Shown here: in pieces, positions 44,371-54,540 of the stretch | Numbering within the stretch: position 1 is the first letter of the stretch | Layout: each line of letters opens with the position of its first letter | NCBI GenBank assembly: GCA_018222405.1 | Contig: JAAFAI010000001.1 | Location: 124,001 to 188,000 of the forward strand | Length of the DNA: 64,000 nt | Origin: Gammaproteobacteria bacterium | GTDB taxonomy: Bacteria > Pseudomonadota > Gammaproteobacteria > Enterobacterales > Alteromonadaceae | Direction of reading: 5' to 3' | Notes under the pieces: generated by a model | Databases searched by the model: none | Told to the model about the DNA's origin: nothing | What the model saw: the letters and a program-made list of their open reading frames with translations, nothing else | Made by a program: the position numbers and the translations under genes

Positions 44371-45531
44371 GTGAAACAACTCGGGATATGTGTACTGAAA
44401 GCCTGGACAGCACTCGTTTTGTTGGTAGCTGGCGCGACAGCGGTAGCAGCAGGAAGCGGCGAAGTGTCGGCACTGAATCTGCGGCGTGGCGCAACAGAGA
44501 TTAGTGGGCAGGTTTACGATCTGCACATGCTGATGTTCTCCATATGTGTGGGGATCGCAGTAGTAGTGTTTGGGATCATGTTTGTTTCTATGTATTTGCA
44601 TCGCAAATCACGGGGTGCAAAACCAGCTAACTTTCACGAGAGTGTCAAAGTCGAAATAGCCTGGACCGTTTTACCCTTCTTAATTCTTATCTTTATGGCT
44701 GTACCAGCCGCCAAAACACTGCTTGCAATGGAAGATACTACCGAACCGGATATGACCGTGCTGGTAACCGGTTCACAGTGGAAATGGCATTACAAGTATA
44801 TGGATCGCGACGTGGAGTTTTATTCACTGCTTGCGACTCAGCGTGAACAAATCGATAACCGCTATGCCAAGGGCGAAAACTACCTGCTGGAAGTTGACCG
44901 TCCGCTGGTGATCCCAACCGGCCAGAAAGTACGCTTTCTGATCACCTCTGACGACGTGATCCACTCATGGTGGGTGCCGGATTTCGCGGTGAAAAAAGAT
45001 GCTAACCCGGGCTTTATTAATGAAGCCTGGACACGGGTAGACGAGCCAGGGATTTATCGTGGGCAGTGCGCTGAACTGTGCGGTAAAGACCATGGGTTTA
45101 TGCCGGTAGTGGTGATTGCCAAAGAGCCGGCTGCCTATGAAGCCTGGGCCAGTGAGCAGGAGTCCATTCGTCAGCAAGCTCGTGAAGAAGAACAGCGCTT
45201 ACTGGCGATGAATATGTCGATGGAAGAGCTGATGACCGAGGGCGAGCGTGTATATAACGCTACCTGCGCAGCCTGCCACATGCCAAACGGCGAAGGCTTA
45301 CCGGGCGTGTTCCCGGCCCTCAAAGGCAGCCCCATGGCACTTAACGACATGCAAGGGCATATCGACATTGTATTAAACGGTAAAACCGGCACCGCCATGC
45401 AGGCGTTTGGCAAAATGTTGAGCCTTAAAGAACTGGCAGCGGTGATTACCTACGAGCGTAACGCCTGGGGCAATAACACCGGTGATATGGTGCAGGCCAA
45501 AGACGTTAACGCTGTGGCCAGCGGGGAATAG
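44371..45531 (+). CDS. coxB: Cytochrome c oxidase subunit II with fused cytochrome c domain
   Basis: 386 residues. Signal sequence, two helices (about 50-75 and 95-118), then the Cu-A cupredoxin domain with ligands His198 (DVIHSWW), Cys233, Cys237, His241 and Met244 in GQCAELCGKDHGFMP. A C-terminal cytochrome c domain follows (CxxCH at 299-303, CAACH) with a distal Met candidate in the MQAFGKML region. The protein takes electrons from cytochrome c and passes them to subunit I. It starts with GTG (GGAGG upstream) and heads the operon. Confidence 0.96.
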   Translation: MKQLGICVLKAWTALVLLVAGATAVAAGSGEVSALNLRRGATEISGQVYDLHMLMFSICVGIAVVVFGIMFVSMYLHRKSRGAKPANFHESVKVEIAWTVLPFLILIFMAVPAAKTLLAMEDTTEPDMTVLVTGSQWKWHYKYMDRDVEFYSLLATQREQIDNRYAKGENYLLEVDRPLVIPTGQKVRFLITSDDVIHSWWVPDFAVKKDANPGFINEAWTRVDEPGIYRGQCAELCGKDHGFMPVVVIAKEPAAYEAWASEQESIRQQAREEEQRLLAMNMSMEELMTEGERVYNATCAACHMPNGEGLPGVFPALKGSPMALNDMQGHIDIVLNGKTGTAMQAFGKMLSLKELAAVITYERNAWGNNTGDMVQAKDVNAVASGE

Positions 45532-45540
45532 GAGCAGAAT

Positions 45541-47157
45541 ATGAGCAAAGCAACTGAGATTATCAGCCCCGCCCACGGGGAGGCAGATGCCCACGACGAC
45601 CATCATGAGCATCATATTCCCAAAGGCTTAATGCGCTGGGTACTCACTACTAACCATAAAGACATCGGTACGCTGTACCTGTGGTTTGCCTTTATTATGT
45701 TTTTAGTGGGTGGCGCCATGGCTATGGTGATCCGGGCCGAACTGTTTCAGCCCGGTTTACAAATTGTGGAACCTAATTTCTTTAACCAGATGACCACCGT
45801 GCATGGTCTTATCATGGTGTTCGGAGCGGTTATGCCGGCCTTTACTGGTTTGGCTAACTGGCTGATACCCATGATGATCGGTGCGCCGGATATGGCGCTG
45901 CCACGGATGAACAACTGGAGCTTCTGGATCCTGCCGTTCGCCTTTACCATTTTGCTGGCCTCACTGTTTGTTGAGGGCGGTGGCCCGGCCTTCGGCTGGA
46001 CGTTCTATGCACCGCTGTCTACTACCTATAGTGGCGACAGTACGGCATTGTTCGTGTTCTCGGTGCACATCATGGGTATCTCATCCATTATGGGCGCGAT
46101 AAACGTGATCGTGACCATCTTTAACATGCGGGCGCCAGGCATGACCTGGATGAAAATGCCGCTGTTTGTGTGGACCTGGCTGATTACTGCGTTCCTGCTG
46201 ATTGCCGTTATGCCGGTACTGGCAGGTGCGGTGACCATGGTGCTTACCGATAAGTTCTTTGGCACCAGCTTCTTTGATGCTGCCGGTGGTGGCGATCCGG
46301 TGATGTTCCAGCATATCTTCTGGTTCTTCGGTCACCCCGAAGTGTACATCATGATTTTACCGGCCTTCGGTATTATCTCGCAGATTATTCCTACCTTTGC
46401 CCGTAAGCGTTTGTTCGGTTATGCCTCCATGGTTTATGCCACGGCCTCTATTGCGCTGTTGAGCTTTATTGTGTGGGCTCACCATATGTTTACCACGGGG
46501 ATGCCGGTGGCGGCAGAGATGTTCTTTATGTTTGCCACTATGCTGATATCGGTGCCAACCGGGGTGAAAGTATTTAACTGGGTTGCCACCATGTGGCGCG
46601 GGTCGATGACCTTCGAAATTCCTATGATGTTTGCCATTGCCTTTATTGTGTTGTTCACGATTGGCGGCTTATCCGGCCTGATGCTGGCGATTACGCCGGT
46701 GGATTTCCAATACCATGATACCTACTTTGTGGTGGCGCACTTCCACTATGTGCTGGTAACCGGCGCGGTGTTCTCGATTATGGCGGCGGTGTATTACTGG
46801 ATCCCGAAATGGACCGGCCGCATGTTCGATATCACCCTGGCTAAATGGCATTTCTGGTGCTCACTGATTTCCGTTAACGTGCTGTTTTTCCCTATGCACT
46901 TTGTCGGGCTGGCGGGTATGCCGCGACGGATCCCGGATTATGCCTTGCAGTTTGCTGACTTCAACAAGTGGATCAGTCTTGGCGGTTTTGCCTTTGGTCT
47001 CTCGCAGCTCATTTTCCTGGCGGTGATGATTAAAGCCTGTCGTAAACAGGGTGAGCCGGTGTCTGATCAGGTGTGGGACGGTGCAGAAGGTCTGGAGTGG
47101 GAAATCCCTTCACCGGCGCCTTATCACACTTTTGAAACGCCTCCGGTTGTGAAGTAA
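45541..47157 (+). CDS. coxA: Cytochrome c oxidase subunit I (aa3-type)
   Basis: 538 residues with 12 helices. It holds haem a, haem a3 and Cu-B and pumps protons. HGLIMVF near 82-88 (low-spin haem ligand), [13 protein letters not shown] (Cu-B His and Tyr of the His-Tyr crosslink) and [13 protein letters not shown] (haem a3 and a ligands) are all present. The N terminus has a His-rich stretch (HDDHHEHH), a variable feature of this subunit. Ten bp after coxB. Confidence 0.97.
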   Translation: MSKATEIISPAHGEADAHDDHHEHHIPKGLMRWVLTTNHKDIGTLYLWFAFIMFLVGGAMAMVIRAELFQPGLQIVEPNFFNQMTTVHGLIMVFGAVMPAFTGLANWLIPMMIGAPDMALPRMNNWSFWILPFAFTILLASLFVEGGGPAFGWTFYAPLSTTYSGDSTALFVFSVHIMGISSIMGAINVIVTIFNMRAPGMTWMKMPLFVWTWLITAFLLIAVMPVLAGAVTMVLTDKFFGTSFFDAAGGGDPVMFQHIFWFFGHPEVYIMILPAFGIISQIIPTFARKRLFGYASMVYATASIALLSFIVWAHHMFTTGMPVAAEMFFMFATMLISVPTGVKVFNWVATMWRGSMTFEIPMMFAIAFIVLFTIGGLSGLMLAITPVDFQYHDTYFVVAHFHYVLVTGAVFSIMAAVYYWIPKWTGRMFDITLAKWHFWCSLISVNVLFFPMHFVGLAGMPRRIPDYALQFADFNKWISLGGFAFGLSQLIFLAVMIKACRKQGEPVSDQVWDGAEGLEWEIPSPAPYHTFETPPVVK

Positions 47158-47167
47158 GGGCACAACC

Positions 47168-47743
47168 ATGGCCAATTCCAATTCGGCACTGGTAACCAAA
47201 TTACTGCTGATTGTAGTGGGTATGTTCGGCTTTGGTTTTGCTTTGGTCCCGTTGTATGACGTGTTTTGCGACATCACCGGTATCAACGGCAAAACCAACG
47301 AAACGGCCGCCGTTTACTACGATGGGCAGGTGGATGAGTCACGCACCATTACGGTGGAGTTTATTACCCGCACTCATACCGGCATGCCCTGGGAATTCAG
47401 AGCACAAACTAAAAAGGTAAAAGTGCATCCCGGTGAAATGAATATGGTGGAATTTTATGTGCGCAACCCGGCCAACAAGTCGATGGTTGCGCAGGCCATT
47501 CCATCGGTTACACCGGGTCAGGCGGCATTGTATTTAAACAAAACCGAATGCTTTTGTTTTAACAGCCAGCCACTGGCAGCGGGCGGTGAGTCGCTTATGC
47601 CCATGCGGTTTTATGTGGATCCGCAACTGCCCGAAGACATTCACTTTTTTACCGTGCAATACACCCTTTTTGACGTCACTGGTAATGGTACCGATGACAA
47701 ACCACTTAATAACCCTTTCCTGACTTCATTTAGCGATAACTGA
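47168..47743 (+). CDS. ctaG: Cytochrome c oxidase assembly protein CtaG (Cox11)
   Basis: 191 residues with one N-terminal helix (LLLIVVGMFGFGFALVPLYDVFC) and a periplasmic domain. The Cu-binding motif is ECFCFNSQ with CFC near residues 125-127. It delivers copper to the Cu-B site of subunit I, next to which it is encoded. The order coxB-coxA-ctaG-coxC is the usual one. Confidence 0.95.
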   Translation: MANSNSALVTKLLLIVVGMFGFGFALVPLYDVFCDITGINGKTNETAAVYYDGQVDESRTITVEFITRTHTGMPWEFRAQTKKVKVHPGEMNMVEFYVRNPANKSMVAQAIPSVTPGQAALYLNKTECFCFNSQPLAAGGESLMPMRFYVDPQLPEDIHFFTVQYTLFDVTGNGTDDKPLNNPFLTSFSDN

Positions 47744-47759
47744 GTCTAAGGAGAAAGTA

Positions 47760-48638
47760 ATGCAACAAGAGTATCAGAAATACTATGTACCGGCGCAGAG
47801 CTACTGGCCCATTGTGGGTGCCATTGCACTGTTTTTAATTGCCGTAGGCGCCGGTAATTTTGTTATCGAAGCCACTCGCGGCGAGAGCGGCTGGGGCGAT
47901 AACGTACTGGGCGTTGGCATATTCATGTTACTGGTGATGCTGTTTGGCTGGTTTAAGGATCAGATTAACGAGTCCATGAGCGGCTTGTACAGCGACCAGT
48001 TGGGCCGTTCTTACCGACAGGGAATGAGCTGGTTTATTTTCTCTGAAGTGATGTTTTTTGCTGCCTTCTTTGGCGCCCTGTTTTATGCCCGCATGATTGC
48101 AGTGCCATGGTTGGGTGGTTCGTCAAATAACGCCATGACTAACGAAGTGTTGTGGCCGGGTTTCCAGGCGATGTGGCCGCTGGTAGAAACACCGGGAGGC
48201 ATTAATACCACGCCAATGAGCTGGGCGGGCCTGCCCACCATCAACACCATTATTCTTTTGATATCGTCGGTGACCCTGCACTTTGCTCACGTAGGCCTGG
48301 AACAGGGTAAACGTAAACAACTCACTACCATGCTGGGCGCCACCATTTTACTTGGCTGTGTGTTCCTGTTTTTGCAGGTGGAAGAATACATTCATGCCTA
48401 TCAGGAGCTGGGCCTTACCCTGCAATCCGGCGTGTATGGTAATACTTTCTTCCTGTTAACCGGTTTTCACGGCATGCACGTTACGCTGGGTACCATCATA
48501 TTAATGGTGTTATTCCTGCGCGTAATCAAAGGGCATTTCACCCCCGACAATCACTTTGCCTTTCAGGCAGGCAGCTGGTACTGGCACTTTGTAGACGTAG
48601 TGTGGGTAATGCTGTTTGTGTTTGTTTACGTGTTGTAA
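47760..48638 (+). CDS. coxC: Cytochrome c oxidase subunit III
   Basis: 292 residues with seven likely helices. SWFIFSEVMFFAAFFGALFYAR and FLLTGFHGMHVTLGTIIL, and the end WYWHFVDVVWVMLFVFVYVL, are classic subunit III signatures. AAGGAGA before the ATG. The short antisense DUF2909 gene follows its stop after 4 bp. Confidence 0.95.
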   Translation: MQQEYQKYYVPAQSYWPIVGAIALFLIAVGAGNFVIEATRGESGWGDNVLGVGIFMLLVMLFGWFKDQINESMSGLYSDQLGRSYRQGMSWFIFSEVMFFAAFFGALFYARMIAVPWLGGSSNNAMTNEVLWPGFQAMWPLVETPGGINTTPMSWAGLPTINTIILLISSVTLHFAHVGLEQGKRKQLTTMLGATILLGCVFLFLQVEEYIHAYQELGLTLQSGVYGNTFFLLTGFHGMHVTLGTIILMVLFLRVIKGHFTPDNHFAFQAGSWYWHFVDVVWVMLFVFVYVL

Positions 48639-48642
48639 GGCT

Positions 48643-48852
48643 CTAGTAAGGACTCGGGTTGGGCGTGATCAGCCCGGTGGCCATGGCTACCAGGATGATC
48701 ACCACAATCAGGGCCGACGTCATGACCCGCCGGCCAATATATTTACTCATCGGGGCTTTACCTGAGTTGTTACCCAGCATCGCTTTCATCGCTAAAAACA
48801 GGTTAATGATCATAAAAATCAGTAAACCAACAATAATCACTTTGATGACCAT
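48643..48852 (-). CDS. DUF2909 twin-helix protein, antisense within the cox operon
   Basis: 69 residues, two helices (about 3-25 and 45-62) and a basic linker, as in DUF2909. Such genes are typically found between coxC and SURF1 in this orientation in gammaproteobacteria, so it is likely real. AGGAG is seven bases before its ATG. Its start codon overlaps that of SURF1 (shared CATG). Confidence 0.8.
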   Translation of the reverse strand: MVIKVIIVGLLIFMIINLFLAMKAMLGNNSGKAPMSKYIGRRVMTSALIVVIILVAMATGLITPNPSPY

Positions 48853-49594
48853 GAGTAAAACTCCTCAGTACTCCGTGGCGAATGGTTCCGGCCCTAAGAG
48901 ATGGCCGGTACTGGCAAGCTGCTTAACGCTGATGGCGGTTGTCATTATGGTGTTTTTGGGTGTCTGGCAGCTTGATCGCATGGAGCAAAAACAACAGCGT
49001 CTCGACAGCATAGCGCAAAAATACACCACTGCGCCAATGCATCCCTTCGACGTCGCCGATCAGTGGCAGGATGTGCGTGATGTACCGGTGCAGTTTCGTG
49101 GTGAGTTGCAGGCAACACAGCTTATTTTCCTGGATAACCAGACCACTAATGGTACCAGTGGCTACGATGTGCTGGTGCCGGTGATTACCCGCGGGCGTCC
49201 GGTATTGGTTAACCTTGGCTGGGTGGCGGCCACCGCATCCCGGGCTGAGCTACCAACCATTGAGCTTCCCACCGGGCTGGTGGAAATCGAGGGGGTACTA
49301 ACCCAGCCCGGGCTCAATCCACTGATCAAAGAAACCCAGCAACAGTTCAATGATTTTCCGCTGCGGGTGCAGCAAATAGATATTCCTCTGTTTAATCAGC
49401 AATGGGCATCGCGACTGCCAGACATGGTAGTTGAGCGGCTGTCGTCGCAACCTCAGATGAGCCGGTTTGTTACTAACTGGCAACCGGTTGTGATGTCACC
49501 GCAAAAACACCTTGGCTATGCCATTCAGTGGTTTGGCCTGGCCATTGCTGCAGTAGTTATTTTCATTATCGTGCTCATCAGGAGAACCAAATAA
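48851..49594 (+). CDS. SURF1 family cytochrome oxidase assembly protein
   Basis: 247 residues. Helix 1 near 22-40 (LTLMAVVIMVFLGVWQLDR), periplasmic domain with LDNQTTNGTSGYDVLVPV and VLVNLGWVAA, and C-terminal helix (HLGYAIQWFGLAIAAVVIFIIVLI). SURF1 helps insert haem a into subunit I. The ATG at 48851 is chosen because it puts the first helix at the usual place; no good ribosome site is seen, since that DNA is the start of the antisense DUF2909 gene. Confidence 0.9.
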   Translation: MSKTPQYSVANGSGPKRWPVLASCLTLMAVVIMVFLGVWQLDRMEQKQQRLDSIAQKYTTAPMHPFDVADQWQDVRDVPVQFRGELQATQLIFLDNQTTNGTSGYDVLVPVITRGRPVLVNLGWVAATASRAELPTIELPTGLVEIEGVLTQPGLNPLIKETQQQFNDFPLRVQQIDIPLFNQQWASRLPDMVVERLSSQPQMSRFVTNWQPVVMSPQKHLGYAIQWFGLAIAAVVIFIIVLIRRTK

Positions 49595-49595
49595 T

Positions 49596-50168
49596 ATGGC
49601 GACCGCAATTAATCCTCAGGCAAAACCCAAACGCTCGCTGCTGATTTTAATGGCGGCATTTATTATCCCGGTGGTGCTGGCCAAGCTGGCACTCGACTTT
49701 AACTGGTTTGAGCAAGGTGCAACCAATAAGGGTGAGCTGCTGCAACCGGTAGAGAGCTTGCAGCCATTACTAAGTGAACAGTCGCCGAAGTGGCGGGTTA
49801 TGTATATCGTTCCGGCGCAGTGCGGTAACGAATGTGAAAATGCGATTTACGCCATTCAGCAAGTCTGGCTGGCGCTGGGTAAAGAGTCTGACCGGGCCCA
49901 GCCGGCGGTATTTTTAACCGCAACCAGCGACAGTAAAGCTATGAATATCCTGCATGATTATGAACATATCAATGCGGTTACGCTCAATCAGTCGCAAATG
50001 CAGCAGTTGGAAGCCAGCCAGGTTAACGAGCATATTTTTCTGGTCGATACCCAGGGCAATGCGATGTTGCGTTACCCCCTTTATCAGCTTCGTCAGGATG
50101 CCGTAATGGGCAGCCGCGACGTGCTGTCAGATCTGCGTAAATTACTTAAACTGTCACGTATTGGTTGA
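49596..50168 (+). CDS. Thioredoxin-like oxidase assembly candidate
   Basis: 190 residues with an N-terminal helix (LLILMAAFIIPVVLAKLAL) and a periplasmic thioredoxin-like domain. PAQCGNECENAIYAIQQVWLALG has the CxxxC motif seen in Sco-type proteins, and HIFLVDTQGNAMLRYPLYQL is the later strand. It is a common, uncharacterised member of gammaproteobacterial cox operons. Likely role in Cu-A assembly or disulfide chemistry, by inference. Follows SURF1 after 1 bp. Confidence 0.7.
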   Translation: MATAINPQAKPKRSLLILMAAFIIPVVLAKLALDFNWFEQGATNKGELLQPVESLQPLLSEQSPKWRVMYIVPAQCGNECENAIYAIQQVWLALGKESDRAQPAVFLTATSDSKAMNILHDYEHINAVTLNQSQMQQLEASQVNEHIFLVDTQGNAMLRYPLYQLRQDAVMGSRDVLSDLRKLLKLSRIG

Positions 50169-50177
50169 GGCGACACT

Positions 50178-51155
50178 ATGCGGAAGTTGGTTGGTTTTAG
50201 TATTCTCCTGGCCGTTGTAGTAATTGTGCTGGGTGCTTACACCCGTTTAACCGATGCCGGGCTGGGCTGTCCGGACTGGCCTGGTTGCTACGGACACCTT
50301 ACGGTGCCGGAATCTGACATGCATATTGAGGCGGCTAATGCCGCTTATCCTGAACGGCCGGTAGAAACCCACAAAGCCTGGAATGAGATGATCCACCGCT
50401 ATTTTGCCGGCACCCTGGGCTTGTGTATTTTAGCTATCGCCGTATGGGCGGTGAGCAAGCGATCGGCTGAGGTCCCCATAAAACTGCCGCTGATTTTGCT
50501 GGCGCTGGTGTCCTTTCAGGCCCTGCTCGGTATGTGGACAGTCACTTTGAACCTGCTTCCGGTGGTGGTGATGGGCCACCTGCTGGGTGGTTTTAGTGTA
50601 TTAACCTGCCTGTTCTTACTGTATTTACGCTTATCCCGTTACCGGATTGGTTTTGTGGATATGCGGATTAAACGCTATGCCACGTTTGCTGCGTTGGGCA
50701 TCGTGGTACTGGTGGGGCAAATCGCCCTGGGCGGCTGGACCTCAGCAAATTATGCTGCGCTGGCCTGCACTGAATTTCCGGTCTGCGAAGGCGACTGGCT
50801 TAATCGCATTGATATGGCAGGGGCATACAGTGTCCCCGAGGCCGATAATTACGAATACGGCGCCCACGATTACGCCGAACGTATGACTATGCATATCGCC
50901 CATCGTTTTGGTGCGGTGATTACTTTTCTGTATCTGGGGTGGCTGGCTATCAGCCTGTATCGTCGCTCCGCTTCTCAGCATCTGCGCAACGCGTCGGTGG
51001 TATTAGGCCTGGTATTGCTGGCTCAGGTTGGTCTGGGCATCAGCAATGTGGTGTTCAGCTTACCCCTGCAGGTTGCCGTTTTACACAATGCCGTAGCGGC
51101 ATGTTTATTACTGGTGCTCGTTCTTATTACTTACACACTGTATCGAAAAGTGTAG
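50178..51155 (+). CDS. ctaA: Haem A synthase (CtaA/Cox15)
   Basis: 325 residues with eight helices. GAYTRLTDAGLGCPDWPGC near the N terminus is diagnostic, with the Cys pair; NEMIHRYFAGTLG and HIAHRFGAVITFLYL hold conserved His ligands for haem. It oxidises the methyl of haem O to the formyl of haem A. Next to ctaB (haem O synthase), 9 bp apart. Confidence 0.95.
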   Translation: MRKLVGFSILLAVVVIVLGAYTRLTDAGLGCPDWPGCYGHLTVPESDMHIEAANAAYPERPVETHKAWNEMIHRYFAGTLGLCILAIAVWAVSKRSAEVPIKLPLILLALVSFQALLGMWTVTLNLLPVVVMGHLLGGFSVLTCLFLLYLRLSRYRIGFVDMRIKRYATFAALGIVVLVGQIALGGWTSANYAALACTEFPVCEGDWLNRIDMAGAYSVPEADNYEYGAHDYAERMTMHIAHRFGAVITFLYLGWLAISLYRRSASQHLRNASVVLGLVLLAQVGLGISNVVFSLPLQVAVLHNAVAACLLLVLVLITYTLYRKV

Positions 51156-51164
51156 GAGATCCTC

Positions 51165-52100
51165 ATGGCAAAATCGCAACCGATTAATGCACCGCTGTCA
51201 GCCTCTAAAAGCCGCCCGTTAAGCGGCTGGCGGGCAAACTGGCGCTACTACTACGAAATGACCAAGCCCCGGGTGGTGATGCTATTACTGCTCACAGCCC
51301 TGGTAGGTATGTGTCTGGCCACACCGGGCTGGGTACCCGCCGATCGCTTAATTGCCGGGTTACTGGGCATCGGTCTGCTGGCAAGTGCGGCTGCGGTGCT
51401 AAACCATATAGTAGATCACAAAATAGACAGCCAGATGGCGCGTACCTTTAATCGCCCGGTGGTGAAAGGCAAGGTGAGTATTCAACAGGCGCTGATATTC
51501 TCGTTTGTGCTGGCGGTAGTGGGCTACGCCATGCTTGAAATCTGGGTTAACCGCTTAACTGCCCTGCTTACGTTAGCCAGCCTGGTGGGCTATGCCGTGG
51601 TTTACACCATGTTTCTAAAACGTGCCACACCTCAAAATATTGTGATTGGCGGTTTAGCCGGCGCCGCACCACCTTTACTGGGCTGGACGGCAGTCACCGG
51701 AGAAGTTCACGCTTACGCATTGCTGTTGGTGCTGATTGTATTTACCTGGACACCTCCGCATTTCTGGGCGCTGGCCATCCATCGTGAGAAAGACTACGCC
51801 AAAGCCAAGGTACCCATGCTGCCGGTGACTCACGGTATTGCTTTTACCAAAACCTGCGTACTGCTATACACCATTTTACTGTGCCTGGTGTGCCTGCTGC
51901 CTTACCTGATAGGTAAAGCGCATCTTATTTATCTGGTGGGTTCGTCACTGCTCAATGCCGGCTTTTTATACTATGCGTTAAAACTTAAATATGCGGCCGA
52001 TGAGCAAACCGCCATGACCACCTTTAAATACTCTATTGTCCATCTGATGGTATTATTTGTTGTATTGTTGGTTGATCACTATGTACCGATGGCTTTATGA
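51165..52100 (+). CDS. ctaB: Protohaem IX farnesyltransferase (haem O synthase)
   Basis: 311 residues, UbiA superfamily with nine helices. The prenyl-diphosphate motif is [20 protein letters not shown] (about 75-100), and [20 protein letters not shown] is a second conserved segment. It transfers farnesyl to haem B. The Sco gene overlaps its end by 4 bp. Confidence 0.95.
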   Translation: MAKSQPINAPLSASKSRPLSGWRANWRYYYEMTKPRVVMLLLLTALVGMCLATPGWVPADRLIAGLLGIGLLASAAAVLNHIVDHKIDSQMARTFNRPVVKGKVSIQQALIFSFVLAVVGYAMLEIWVNRLTALLTLASLVGYAVVYTMFLKRATPQNIVIGGLAGAAPPLLGWTAVTGEVHAYALLLVLIVFTWTPPHFWALAIHREKDYAKAKVPMLPVTHGIAFTKTCVLLYTILLCLVCLLPYLIGKAHLIYLVGSSLLNAGFLYYALKLKYAADEQTAMTTFKYSIVHLMVLFVVLLVDHYVPMAL

Positions 52101-52744
52101 ATCAAAAATTGTTGTTAACCCTGGTGGCAACGCTGGCCCTGGTGGCCGGCGTGGGTATGGCGTGGTGGTTCACCACGCAAAGCGCCGAAAACGACACGCC
52201 TCAGTATCTGCAAACCTTTCCTGAGCCTCGCCAGCTGGCCGAGGTTACACTGGTTAATCAACACGGCGAAACGGTAACTAACGAATTGTTTAAAGGGCAT
52301 TGGAGCCTGTTATTTTTAGGCTATACCTTTTGCCCGGATGTGTGCCCTACCACTATGGCGGCATTAGGAAAAATTTATCCAGAACTAAAAAATATTTCCA
52401 CCGACTCGCCGATTCAGGTAGTGTTTGTCTCCGTGGATCCAAAGCGGGATACACCTGAAAGGCTCGCCTCTTACGTTGAGTACTTCAACCCGGAGTTTGT
52501 TGCCTTAACGGGTGAGCATAAAATGTTGTTCCCGTTTGCCAGATCGCTGGGGCTGATGTATGCCATTGCTGAAAGTACAGATAACCCCAATTATCTTGTT
52601 GATCACAGTGCATCTGTGGTTGTGGTCGATCCGAATGGTTTAGCCATCGGAAGGTTTAAGCCTGAGTATAATCCTGGTGAACTTGCAGTAAGTGACAGTG
52701 TTCAAATACTTACTGATATGCCTGTTATTACCAAAGAACAATAA
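52097..52744 (+). CDS. SCO1/SenC copper chaperone
   Basis: 215 residues. N-terminal helix then the thioredoxin-like domain with CPDVC (Cys79, Cys83) and distal His170 in YLVDHSASV, the full Cu-binding set. [15 protein letters not shown] is conserved. It provides copper for the Cu-A site. Last canonical gene of the oxidase operon; the GNAT gene begins at the very next base. Confidence 0.95.
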   Translation: MNQKLLLTLVATLALVAGVGMAWWFTTQSAENDTPQYLQTFPEPRQLAEVTLVNQHGETVTNELFKGHWSLLFLGYTFCPDVCPTTMAALGKIYPELKNISTDSPIQVVFVSVDPKRDTPERLASYVEYFNPEFVALTGEHKMLFPFARSLGLMYAIAESTDNPNYLVDHSASVVVVDPNGLAIGRFKPEYNPGELAVSDSVQILTDMPVITKEQ

Positions 52745-53353
52745 ATGCCATGTTGTAGTATTATCCGAAATGCCAACAAGGATGATGGTAGTATAGCTGT
52801 TCCCCTGCTGTTTAACGCTGGTAAGCACTTGCTTACCGAGGTCTTTGGCCATGGTGACCAACAAGTCGCCCTGGATTACCTGTTATCAGCCTGGAGTAAA
52901 GGTGGTGGACAGTACGGTTTTGAAAATCATTGGGTTGCCGAGTATAACGGCGAAGTGACCGGCCTGGTTAGTTGCTGGCATGATCGCTTGCCTGAAAACT
53001 TCGACAGAGAAACCCTGTCTTCTATCGTCGAGCACTATGGTATCGATGACGCGCTTGAGATCGTCATGCGCTCTCAGCAATACCTGGCTGTGTTAGAGGC
53101 GCCTTTGTTTACCGAACTCGGTATTGGCCACCTGGCCGTATCGCCAGACGCTCGCCGTCAGGGTACGGGCTCTGCCCTTATCGAGTTTATGGAAGTAAAA
53201 GCCCGTGCGATGAAGAAAAATGCGCTCGTTTTAAACTGTGAAATTGCTAATGAAGGCGCGATTGCTTTTTATCAGCGATTAGGGTTTGGTAAACACCGGA
53301 CCAACGACCAGTTTGTCCAAATGATCAAAGCGCTGCATATCGAAACGCAATAA
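52745..53353 (+). CDS. GNAT family N-acetyltransferase
   Basis: 202 residues. The acetyl-CoA motif A is LGIGHLAVSPDARRQGTGSALIEFM (about 122-146) and the B region is CEIANEGAIAFYQRLGFGKH. Acceptor unknown. Its ATG follows the Sco stop with no gap, so it is likely cotranscribed with the oxidase genes, although no functional link is evident. Confidence 0.82.
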   Translation: MPCCSIIRNANKDDGSIAVPLLFNAGKHLLTEVFGHGDQQVALDYLLSAWSKGGGQYGFENHWVAEYNGEVTGLVSCWHDRLPENFDRETLSSIVEHYGIDDALEIVMRSQQYLAVLEAPLFTELGIGHLAVSPDARRQGTGSALIEFMEVKARAMKKNALVLNCEIANEGAIAFYQRLGFGKHRTNDQFVQMIKALHIETQ

Positions 53354-53409
53354 CCAGTGAGCTATTGCCAGCCGCGATATACTCGCGTCAGCAATAGCCG
53401 CTGTTTCGC

Positions 53410-54498
53410 TTAATCAGGATACTGGCCCTTCTCGTTGGCCACAAAAAACGGCATCGAATACCAGTAAAAACGACCGCCAGCCGACTCTGATGGCGCAGTA
53501 CAATTCACCCGTGAACGTCCAATTGGTAACTTTGCATCCAGGCTAAAATTAAACTCACTGGCCGTGTTTGCTACGTCAAGTGTACCGCCCTGATAGTAAC
53601 AGGCCAGCTGGGATAATCTCACGTCTTTAGCGGCGCTCTCGTCGAGAGTAATGGTAACCGTGTCATCAAGCTGACGGCTGGCTATTTGCGGGTCGGCCAG
53701 CGAAGCGTTTACCACCGGCATCGCCAGGCTCGCCATTTTGGTCTTCAGAGTGCTCAGCTTGGCATAAGGCCCGGCAGCGGGAAAGCGCGGAATGGCTGTC
53801 ATATCAGTAAATTTACCGAAGGCGCCGGAGTGCTGGCCAAACCCGGTATAACCATGCTCGGCCAGACGCTTAGCCAGCGTGTGATTGTATTCGCCGAAGG
53901 GGTAGGCGAGGTACTTAAGTGATTCACCGGTATGTTGCTGAATGATTTTTTCGGCACTGGTAATATTCTGCCAAACCCGCTTAAGCCAGGCCTGGTCACT
54001 TTCTCCGGCCTGTTTTTCCAGCAGGTGCAAATGGTCCATAGTGTGATTGGCGAAGGTTACTCCCTGTTTTTGCATTTGCTTTACCTGTTTCCAGCTTAGC
54101 TGATTGCCCTGCTTGCCAATGACTTCCGGGTTAATAAAAATGGTGTACGGGAAGTCATGTTTGCGCAGTAACGGATGCCCATTGATGAGTATATTTTCGT
54201 AGCCATCATCAAAGGTAATGGCCAGCGCGTTATCCGGCACGCTGCCGTTGCCTTTCGCGGCTTCAACCAGTTGCCTTAAGGGCACCACCGTATAGTTTTC
54301 TGCAATGTGGTCGAGGTGTTGGGCAAACTCTTCGGGGGTTACTGAGGTGCTGCGCGGGGTATCTTCAGCCACGTGGTGATACAGTAAGATCACGCCGCTG
54401 GAATGGGCTGGCTCTGCCTGGGCCTGACTTGCCGTGCTGTGCAAAAATAACAGGCTCAGTAACAGCGGGATAAATCGGCGCGTCATGATAAACTGCAT
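53410..54498 (-). CDS. Exported polysaccharide deacetylase family protein
   Basis: 362 residues with signal peptide (MTRRFIPLLLSLLFLHSTASQAQA). The NodB-type domain (about 35-250) has ILLYHHV, ITFDDGYEN (catalytic Asp and metal Asp) and FANHTMDHLHL (metal His pair), plus LAYPFGEYN. The C-terminal 100 residues are a beta-rich domain of unknown role. It would remove acetyl groups from a surface glycan. AAGGAG lies before the ATG at 54498. Divergent from the MATE gene over 42 bp. Confidence 0.85.
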   Translation of the reverse strand: MQFIMTRRFIPLLLSLLFLHSTASQAQAEPAHSSGVILLYHHVAEDTPRSTSVTPEEFAQHLDHIAENYTVVPLRQLVEAAKGNGSVPDNALAITFDDGYENILINGHPLLRKHDFPYTIFINPEVIGKQGNQLSWKQVKQMQKQGVTFANHTMDHLHLLEKQAGESDQAWLKRVWQNITSAEKIIQQHTGESLKYLAYPFGEYNHTLAKRLAEHGYTGFGQHSGAFGKFTDMTAIPRFPAAGPYAKLSTLKTKMASLAMPVVNASLADPQIASRQLDDTVTITLDESAAKDVRLSQLACYYQGGTLDVANTASEFNFSLDAKLPIGRSRVNCTAPSESAGGRFYWYSMPFFVANEKGQYPD

Positions 54499-54540
54499 GC
54501 ATTCTCCTTGAAAATTATTACAAAACTCGCAAAGGTTCCG

